From Enterobacillus tribolii (GTDB taxonomy: Bacteria > Pseudomonadota > Gammaproteobacteria > Enterobacterales > Enterobacteriaceae), in contig NZ_QRAP01000001.1 of NCBI RefSeq assembly GCF_003363015.1, positions 915,162 to 979,161 of the forward strand: a stretch of DNA of 64,000 nucleotides, in the 5' to 3' direction. The position numbers were made by a program, and so were the translations under genes. Below the pieces are notes generated by a model. It was given only the letters and a program-made list of their open reading frames with translations, was not told where the DNA came from and searched no databases. Positions 57,145 through 64,000 of the stretch are shown here, in pieces (the stretch's first letter is position 1; each line of letters begins with the position of its first letter).

Positions 57145-60100
57145 GCTTCCACGGCGGCCGGTGAGTAGAAGCGCTGGCCCGCGGCATGCACGCCGCGTTC
57201 AGCCAGCAGTGAAATCGCCGTCAGGTATTGCTCCAGCAGCGCTTCCGCATTCTCCTGCGTGAAATAGCGTTCTTGATAATCCAGTTCCACAGACAGTCCG
57301 TCAGGCATTTCCAGCACGTTTACCATCAGCGGGAATTCAACCGCGCTGGCGGGGAACAGCGCCAGGTTCGCCTGCCACTGGCGCATTTCCGCCAGCGGCG
57401 CATACGGCTCGATATTGAAGGTCGCCAGCAAGGGAAGCGGCGCCTGCCCGCCATGAAAGCAGCGCGACGGCAGCGCCGGTTCGTCGCGTCCGACCAGCAC
57501 GGCCTGATGTACCACCGCCACAAATTCCGGCAATGAGGCGCAGGCCGCGCTGTCCAGGCACAACGGCATCAGGCTGACGCACTGGCCGACCAGACCTTCG
57601 CTGCCGGAAAAATCACGCCCGGCGTCCGGCACGGCGACGGGTAACAATGTGCCGCCGGTAAACTGTTCCAGCGTCAGGATAAACAGCGCGTTCAGCACAG
57701 CGAAGCGCGTGGCCCGCAACTCAGCGGAAACCTTGCGTAACTGGCCCGGCAGATCCGCGCAGGTCAGGCTTTGCTTCAGGCGTTTCCCCTGATACGGCGC
57801 CGTTTGCTTCACCACCGGCAAGTCGGCGGGAACGAACCGGCCGGGCGGGAAAGCAGCCAGCCGTCGCGCCGTCTCTGCGTCACTGGCCGTCTTTTCCGCA
57901 TGGATAAAGCGCAAATAGCTCGGTGGTGGCGTCAGCTCCGGGCGCTGGCCTGCGGACAACGCGTCATAGAGATGCAGTAATTCGCGCAGCATCACCATAA
58001 ACGACCAGCCGTCCGCCACGGCGTGATGGGCCGTGATAGCCAGCGTCGTTGTCTCCGCATCGCGAAACATTAGCAACCGTGCCGGCGGTGCTGCCGCCAG
58101 CGCAAAAGGCCGCGCGACGAACTCACTCAGGCAGGCCGCCGGATCGCCCGGTTCATCCGGCAGTTCAACCGCCGCCGCATCCGGCGACACCCACAGTTCC
58201 CCCGCATCATTGAACCGCATACGCAAAGACTCATGGCGTTCGCTCAACAACGTCCACGCCTGGCGCATCAGCGCGCCATCCACCCTGCGCGGCGTTTCGA
58301 TAACGCCGCCGATGTTACCCGCGCGCAGTCCGCTCTCATCCTGGGCGGCCAGCCGTATGAAGCGCTGCTGGCGATCGGCGGCGGGAGACGGCGTGTTTAT
58401 CCGTAATCCCTCCCCGCCGAAAAAACCGTCGGCGCGCATGGCGTTAACGCTCTCTTTGACCGCGCTGATCAGCCGTTCAATATCCTGTGCGGTATGCGCC
58501 GTGGAGAGGAAACAGTTGCGCCCTTCCCAGATAAAAATGCCGCGCAGCAACAGATGGTGGAACAGAATGTCGTAGTTGCCGCTGTATTTAAAACGGAACA
58601 GGCTGCCGGCAAAGACGATCTCTATCGGCGTGCCGGTGGCGGCAAACCAGATGTTGAGGTTCTGCGCCAGGTCATGGGTTTTCTGGTTGATATCGTCATA
58701 CAGCGCAGGATGGCGCTTGATGTACTCAAGCACCGCCTTGCTGGCCGCCATCGTCAGCGGATGCTTGGAGAACGTGCCGGCAAAGAAAATCAGGTCGGCC
58801 TGCGGCCAGGAATCATCGCCGTATTGCCAGAAACCGCCGTCGATGCCGTCCATAAAGCGCGCCGAGCCGGCAATCACGCCAATCGGCATACCGCCGCCGA
58901 CGATCTTGCCGTAAGAGGCGATATCCGCCTTCACGCCGTAATACGCCTGCGCGCCCCCGGCCGCCAGGCGAAAGCCGGTGATCACCTCATCAAACATCAG
59001 CGCGATATCGTTATCGGCCGTCAGCTTACGCAGCGCGTGCAGGTACTCCCACGGCTGATGATCCGGATAACGGCTTTGCACCGGCTCCACGATCACCGCC
59101 GCCAGTTGGCCGGCATAGCGGGCTATCTGCGCCAGGCTCTCTTCGCTGCCATAATCCAGCACCAGCAGATCTTCAACCAGCGACGGCGGCGTGCCTGGCG
59201 CAACCGGCGTCGCACGTTCGGGCATTTCGCCGCCCTGCTGGCGCCCCAGAATGCCGTCAAAAACGCCGTGGTAGGAACCGCTGAACAGCGCAACTTTGTT
59301 TTTTCCGGTCACCGCGCGCGCCAGGCGCACGGCGCTCATCACCGCTTCAGACCCTGAGTTGCAAAACGCCACGCGCTGCTGGCCTGTCAGTTCCGCAATC
59401 AGCGCCGCCACCTCACCGGCCAGCGCGCTCTGCGGCCCGATCTGCATCCCTTTCGCCAGCTGTTCCGCCACCGCGTGCTGCACGCATTCCGGCCCATGGC
59501 CGAGCAGGTTGGCGCCAAAGCCCATAGTAAAATCAATGTATTCGTTGCCGTCGGTATCCCAGATATAAGCGCCCTGCGAACGCTCGCCGACCAGCGGGTA
59601 AAGCATCTCTTTGGTGGACAAGCGGAAGCCGGCGGAAGCGCGGTTATCCGCCAGAACGGCGCGATACTGCTGCGTAAGGCGTTTAGAGCCGCCGGTTTTA
59701 GCCACGAAGTGATCGGTTAGCTGCGCCAGATGCCTGTCGCGTTCCGCGCCTGACGTGCTTTTTTTCGTCTCCTTTTTGAACCAGCTGTTATGCGCCCCGG
59801 CCTTTGCCGGTGCGGCGGCGGGTATCGTCTGGCGCGTTGCCTCTTGCAATGGCGCCTGCCCCGCTTCGCCGGTGGCCGGCAATGCCGGGACAGGCGGCAA
59901 TTCTGCCGCACCGCCCAGCACGCGCAGTTGTTGCGACATCACGTCGAGCTGCCGCGCCATCAACGCCTGCAAGTCCCCCGTCGTGAGTTCGCCCACCGGA
60001 GGAAACACCGGAACCGCGGCGGGCCGGGCCTGCGGCTCCGCCGGCTCAGCGAACGCGTCGCCGCTCACCGGTTGCGCCTGTGTCGCCACATAATCGATCA

Positions 60101-63100
60101 CCGCATCCAGCGTGTTTAACTCTTCAAACAACGCGCGAACCGGAATCGCGACGCCATAACGGTCTTTGATGGTATTGATCGCATCCAGCAAAACCAGGGA
60201 ATCCGCCCCCATTTCCAGAAACGGCAGGCCGTCATCTAATGTTTCCGGCTCCGCGCTGAGATAACCTGCAATGATCGCTTTGATTTCAGCGCGTAACCGT
60301 TGTTGATTTGACATAGCGTCCTCACGTAGCGAAGTTGCCTGCGCTGGCGGTTCTTGCGCCAACCAGTAAGTTTTCCGGCAAAACTGAACCGCCGGCAGCG
60401 TCAAAGCCCCACGCCCCGCAGCGCGATAGAGTTTTTGCCAGTCAACGTCCTGCCCCTGCTGCCACACTGTGCCCAGCAACGTAATCAGCGATTTATACTC
60501 ATGACGGTGATCAAATGCGGGCAGTACCTGCTGACTGCGCGCGATCGAGGCGACAAACTTGCCCAGCGAACTGTCGGCGCTCAGGTCGATAAAGGCGTAA
60601 TCATCTTTCCCGGTCAGCGCCTGAATGCCCTGCAGGAAGCGCACCGGCTGGCGGATTTGCCGGCTCCAGTAGTCTGCATCGGTGCGCGGGCGCGACATGC
60701 CGTCGAGGTTGCTGTAAAACGGCAGAGTTCCATCGCTGAACGTGACGTTCTGCGCCAGCCAGTCGCGATAGGCGGGCAACATGGGGTCCATCAGGCGGGA
60801 GTGAAATGCGTGGGTTGTGTTGATCCGCCGCGCATGACCACCCTGCGCGGAGATGGCCTGCAAACACGCCTCAACGGCGTTCGCCCCGCCGGTAATCGTG
60901 GTCAGCGCCGGCGTATTAAAGGCGGCGATGTCGATATCCCCCTTCCAGGGCGCGATCGCCCGGCGCGTGGCCTCCCCGCCGCTGAACACCACGGCCATTG
61001 CGCCCTGCTGCGGCAGGTTGTCCATCAACAGAGCGCGCTGATGTACCATCGCCAGCCCGTCATCCAGCGTGACCTGGCCGGCCACGACGGCGGCGCAATA
61101 TTCCCCCAGGCTGTGGCCGATGACCGCCGCCGGGCGCAGGCCCAGCGCCATCAGGCTCTCCGCCAGGGCATAGCTGCTGGCAAACAGCGTCAGCTGACAC
61201 GTCCGGGCGCAGCGTTGCCAGTCGCCATTCTGTGCGTTCAGCACAGGGGTAATGTCAACGCGATAACGTTGCAGAACGAGGGCCGCCACCCGATCAAAAC
61301 AAGCCCGGTAATGCGGCAAATCCTGATACAGCGCCGCCCCCATGCCGGTTTGCTGCGTGCCCTGGCCGGGGAACAGCCAAACCTGGGGCAACGGCTTTCC
61401 TGCCCTGAGCGGAGTGAGCTTCACCAGGCTCTGCGCCAGTTGCTGTGCGTCAGCGCCACAGGCCACGCCGCGGTAGCGCAAGTGATCGGCGCGGGTGTTG
61501 ACCAGGCGGCACCAGGCCGGCACATCGCTCTCGTTCAGTGCGCACAGGCCATCGGCAATCGCGTTTCGCCGTGCGGTAAATGCCGATGCGTCGTGCGAAC
61601 TCACCAGCAACAAAGCCTGCGGCAGCGCTTGTTCCGCCGCCGTCTGCGCTGCCGGGCAATCACGCAAAATCACATGCCCATTGGTGCCGCCAAAGCCAAA
61701 GCTGCTGACGCCGGCATAACGCGCCTGCGCCGCTGTCCATGAGCTTCCCCGTGCGCCCGTCACCGCGACCCGGCGGCTGATGGAGGCAATGTGCGGATTT
61801 TTTTGCTGATAATTCAGGTGGGGAACAAACCGCCGGTTGTAGAGCATCAGGGCGGTTTTCACCACGCCGAACACGCCAGCCGCCGCCTCAAGGTGGCCGA
61901 TATTGGTTTTAATCGATCCCACCTGTACCGGCGACGGCTGACGCCTTTCGGCAAACACGGCCTCCAGCGCCTGATACTCAATCAAATCCCCCAGCGCCGT
62001 ACCGGTGCCGTGCGCCTCGACATAATCAATCTGGTCGCTGCCGACGCCCGCTTCAGCCATCGCCCGGCCGATCACCGCCTGCTGAGACAGCCCGTTCGGC
62101 GCCGTAATGCCGTTGCTGCGCCCGTCCTGATTAATCGCGCTGCCAACCAGCGTGGCGTAGACGCGATCGCCGTCGGCCAACGCCTGCGCCAGCGGCTTGA
62201 GAATCACGATGCCGCAGCCTTCACCGCGCACATAGCCATCGGCGCGGGCGTCAAAGGTTTTGCACCGGCCATCGGGGGCCAGCATCTGGGCCTCGGTAAA
62301 GATTTTCTGCAAATGCGGCGTCAGCGCCAGATTCACGCCCCCGGCTATCGCCAGCGAGCAGCGCCCGGCGCGCAGGCTTTGCATCGCCCCGTCAATCGCC
62401 ACCAGAGAAGATGAACAGGCGGTATCAACCGCCATGCTCGGCCCTTTGAGATCGTAAAGATACGAGATCCGGTTAGCGGCGATGCTGTGCGCGTTGCCCA
62501 GCCCGCTATAGGCGGAAACGGTGTCGCTGCAGGCCAGGCTGTAATCGCTGGAGCTGATGCCGACAAACACGGCGGCATCGCTTCCGCGCAGGGCCGACGC
62601 CTGAAGCCCGGCATCCGTCAGCGCCTGCTGCACCGTCTCAAGCAACAGCCGGTGCTGTGGATCGATATACACCGCCTCACGCGGCGAAATGCCGAAATAC
62701 TCCGCGTCAAAGTCGCCGACGCGCTCAAAGAAGCTGCCTTTGCGGTTAAATCCGCTGAGCGCCGAATCCTGCCAGCGCTGCGGCGGAATATCGCCGGTCG
62801 TACGTTGCCCCTGCTGCAAAAGCGACCAGAGCGCCTCAACGCCGCTATACCCCGGCAGCGCCACCCCGATGCCAATAATGGCGATGGCGTTATCAGTCGC
62901 CACTGCGACAGGTTGCGTAACGGGCACCGCCGTCTGTAACAGGGCCGCCGCCAGTGCGTTGATGGTGGGATAATCGTAGATCAGCGAAGGCGACAGTTCC
63001 CGTTCCAGATGTTGCTCCAGCTCGCCAATCACGCCGACAGCCTGTAACGAGTTCAGGCCAAACGCGGTAAACGCCTCGTCCCACTGCTGCTCGCTGATCG

Positions 63101-64000
63101 TAATGTTGACGGCCTTACCGATAATCGCCGCGATATGCGCCGCCAATGCCGGCACGCTTTGCGGCATGTCGCCGGAGATGGGGGCGGGTTTGGGCACAAC
63201 GGCCCGACTGCGCCACTGCGCGGCCAACCGATCCTGCTGATACAGCGTCCTGGCGCGGGTACGCTGCAATTTACCGCTGGTGGTGCGCGGAATGCCCCGG
63301 CGGGCGACCAGCAACAGATCGCCCAGCGTAATACCGTGCCGCTCCGCCACGGCGGCCATTATCCGCGCGGCCAGCGCATCCATCCCCGGGCTATTTTTAT
63401 GACGTTCCGACAACTCCAGCAGAGCAACCGGTTGTTCTGCGTGCGCCATTCCGCAGGCAAAAACACACACCGTCGCCTCCGCCAGCGCGGCATCGGCCTG
63501 GCGGATCGTCTCTTCAATATCCGTCGGATAATGATTCTGACCATTGACGATCAGCACCTCTTTCATCCGCCCGGTAACGTACAACGCGTCCGCCTGCTGA
63601 AAACCCAGGTCGCCGCTGCGCAACCAGCCCCGCTCATCTCCCGCCAGCCGTGCCTGAAACGTAGCCTGCGTCGCCTCTGCATTATTCCAATATCCGGCCG
63701 CAATGCCCGGTCCGCGCAACCAGATCTCCCCCGTTTGCCCGCCGGAAAGCGGCCGCTGGGTGTCAGGATCCACGATGCAGACATCAGTACCCGGCAGCGC
63801 ATGGCCGCAGCTCACCACCGCCGTCCCTTCGGCGACGGTAATGCCCTTTCCTTTCCCCGTTCCGGTAGCAATCAGCGTGGTTTCCGCCATACCGTAGCAG
63901 GGCAAAAATGCCTGCGAACGAAACCCCGCAGGGGCGAAGTGTTCGCTGAACCGGCGCAGCGTGGCGGGGCGAACCGGCTCCGCGCCGCAAAACGCCACGT
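57141..64000 (-). CDS. FAAL-ACP-KS-AT-ACP-aminotransferase-condensation hybrid synthase (5' truncated by window)
   Basis: At least 2286 residues; the gene continues past the window edge. Order in the visible protein (fragment numbering): acyl-AMP ligase end (1-250, GYWNNAEATQATF, GYGMAET-like FLPCYGMAETT), ACP1 with Ser in GLNSLQ (about 316), KS with DTACSSS (about 527), VEAHGTGTALGD and NIGHLEAAAG, AT with GHSLGEYC (about 963) and HAFHS, which indicates malonyl-CoA, ACP2 with GADSLVLL (about 1264), class III aminotransferase with PLP lysine in SYGKIVGGG (about 1698) and condensation domain with HHAVADG (about 1989). No KR, DH or ER. This is the mycosubtilin/iturin MycA order up to the C domain. 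It predicts a beta-keto acyl chain transaminated to a beta-amino acyl chain. No adenylation or thioesterase domain follows; the protein ends with the C domain. Confidence 0.92.
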   Translation of the reverse strand, partial: VAFCGAEPVRPATLRRFSEHFAPAGFRSQAFLPCYGMAETTLIATGTGKGKGITVAEGTAVVSCGHALPGTDVCIVDPDTQRPLSGGQTGEIWLRGPGIAAGYWNNAEATQATFQARLAGDERGWLRSGDLGFQQADALYVTGRMKEVLIVNGQNHYPTDIEETIRQADAALAEATVCVFACGMAHAEQPVALLELSERHKNSPGMDALAARIMAAVAERHGITLGDLLLVARRGIPRTTSGKLQRTRARTLYQQDRLAAQWRSRAVVPKPAPISGDMPQSVPALAAHIAAIIGKAVNITISEQQWDEAFTAFGLNSLQAVGVIGELEQHLERELSPSLIYDYPTINALAAALLQTAVPVTQPVAVATDNAIAIIGIGVALPGYSGVEALWSLLQQGQRTTGDIPPQRWQDSALSGFNRKGSFFERVGDFDAEYFGISPREAVYIDPQHRLLLETVQQALTDAGLQASALRGSDAAVFVGISSSDYSLACSDTVSAYSGLGNAHSIAANRISYLYDLKGPSMAVDTACSSSLVAIDGAMQSLRAGRCSLAIAGGVNLALTPHLQKIFTEAQMLAPDGRCKTFDARADGYVRGEGCGIVILKPLAQALADGDRVYATLVGSAINQDGRSNGITAPNGLSQQAVIGRAMAEAGVGSDQIDYVEAHGTGTALGDLIEYQALEAVFAERRQPSPVQVGSIKTNIGHLEAAAGVFGVVKTALMLYNRRFVPHLNYQQKNPHIASISRRVAVTGARGSSWTAAQARYAGVSSFGFGGTNGHVILRDCPAAQTAAEQALPQALLLVSSHDASAFTARRNAIADGLCALNESDVPAWCRLVNTRADHLRYRGVACGADAQQLAQSLVKLTPLRAGKPLPQVWLFPGQGTQQTGMGAALYQDLPHYRACFDRVAALVLQRYRVDITPVLNAQNGDWQRCARTCQLTLFASSYALAESLMALGLRPAAVIGHSLGEYCAAVVAGQVTLDDGLAMVHQRALLMDNLPQQGAMAVVFSGGEATRRAIAPWKGDIDIAAFNTPALTTITGGANAVEACLQAISAQGGHARRINTTHAFHSRLMDPMLPAYRDWLAQNVTFSDGTLPFYSNLDGMSRPRTDADYWSRQIRQPVRFLQGIQALTGKDDYAFIDLSADSSLGKFVASIARSQQVLPAFDHRHEYKSLITLLGTVWQQGQDVDWQKLYRAAGRGALTLPAVQFCRKTYWLAQEPPAQATSLREDAMSNQQRLRAEIKAIIAGYLSAEPETLDDGLPFLEMGADSLVLLDAINTIKDRYGVAIPVRALFEELNTLDAVIDYVATQAQPVSGDAFAEPAEPQARPAAVPVFPPVGELTTGDLQALMARQLDVMSQQLRVLGGAAELPPVPALPATGEAGQAPLQEATRQTIPAAAPAKAGAHNSWFKKETKKSTSGAERDRHLAQLTDHFVAKTGGSKRLTQQYRAVLADNRASAGFRLSTKEMLYPLVGERSQGAYIWDTDGNEYIDFTMGFGANLLGHGPECVQHAVAEQLAKGMQIGPQSALAGEVAALIAELTGQQRVAFCNSGSEAVMSAVRLARAVTGKNKVALFSGSYHGVFDGILGRQQGGEMPERATPVAPGTPPSLVEDLLVLDYGSEESLAQIARYAGQLAAVIVEPVQSRYPDHQPWEYLHALRKLTADNDIALMFDEVITGFRLAAGGAQAYYGVKADIASYGKIVGGGMPIGVIAGSARFMDGIDGGFWQYGDDSWPQADLIFFAGTFSKHPLTMAASKAVLEYIKRHPALYDDINQKTHDLAQNLNIWFAATGTPIEIVFAGSLFRFKYSGNYDILFHHLLLRGIFIWEGRNCFLSTAHTAQDIERLISAVKESVNAMRADGFFGGEGLRINTPSPAADRQQRFIRLAAQDESGLRAGNIGGVIETPRRVDGALMRQAWTLLSERHESLRMRFNDAGELWVSPDAAAVELPDEPGDPAACLSEFVARPFALAAAPPARLLMFRDAETTTLAITAHHAVADGWSFMVMLRELLHLYDALSAGQRPELTPPPSYLRFIHAEKTASDAETARRLAAFPPGRFVPADLPVVKQTAPYQGKRLKQSLTCADLPGQLRKVSAELRATRFAVLNALFILTLEQFTGGTLLPVAVPDAGRDFSGSEGLVGQCVSLMPLCLDSAACASLPEFVAVVHQAVLVGRDEPALPSRCFHGGQAPLPLLATFNIEPYAPLAEMRQWQANLALFPASAVEFPLMVNVLEMPDGLSVELDYQERYFTQENAEALLEQYLTAISLLAERGVHAAGQRFYSPAAVEA

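Noticed and set aside
60354-61742. 462-codon ORF antisense to the PKS
   Set aside because: Shadow of KS/AT coding sequence; similar shadows exist across this GC-rich gene.

Overview
The window is chromosomal DNA from a GC-rich member of the Enterobacterales. Gene content and order (cmoAB, cutC, yecM-argS, murJ-mviM-yceH-rimJ-mdtH, ycdX-ycdY, ghrA, kdsA-sirB1-sirB2-prmC-prfA-hemA, lolB-ispE-prs, ychH, pth-ychF) match the enterobacterial backbone. The accessory genes (a beta-glucoside locus, a lipopeptide-type PKS and a chromosomal aadA-like gene) would fit a plant-associated lineage such as Brenneria, Dickeya, Pectobacterium or Lonsdalea. That family-level guess is an inference and was not tested.

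Layout. 1-1134: end of cmoA and all of cmoB (tRNA wobble uridine modification). 1202-11314: a four-gene minus-strand operon between cmoB and cutC with ATGA overlaps at all three junctions. In transcription order it encodes a ClpB-like AAA+ ATPase, an NrdG-like radical SAM protein, a 2087-residue zinc-ribbon/kinase-like/DUF4011/UPF1-type helicase/Vsr-like nuclease protein, and a coiled-coil protein. I do not recognise the combination; it is the best candidate here for an undescribed conflict or defence system. 11424-28364: mostly backbone genes, plus two tandem small membrane proteins, a RelE-type toxin joined in frame to its Xre-type antitoxin in one 236-codon ORF, and an AadA-like nucleotidyltransferase. 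28520-31606: an orphan YnjB-like binding protein and two tRNA-Ser(GGA) genes about 1 kb apart around a small membrane protein. 31836-44375: dauA, the hemA-to-kdsA operon and lolB-ispE-prs, with a PurR-like operator inside ispE.

44434-48471 is a decayed arsenic island: a broken P4-type integrase start, intact arsR, arsB and arsC, an arsA collapsed by an internal deletion and an arsD frameshifted at its metalloid-binding cysteines. A yaiL gene lies beside it. The ATP-driven ArsAB pump and its chaperone have therefore been lost and only ArsB efflux with ArsC remains. 48884-50011 encodes a secreted tyrosine phosphatase.

50445-55202 is a sugar locus: GPH-family symporter, glycoside hydrolase family 3 enzyme and AraC-type regulator. 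55343 to the window end is biosynthetic: an EntD-type phosphopantetheinyl transferase, a PON-like arylesterase and a PKS/NRPS hybrid cut by the window edge. Its order, acyl-AMP ligase, ACP, KS, AT, ACP, aminotransferase and condensation domain, predicts a beta-amino fatty acyl unit of the mycosubtilin/iturin type. There is no adenylation domain after the condensation domain, so the partner that accepts the acyl chain must be elsewhere or the chain is released in an unusual way.
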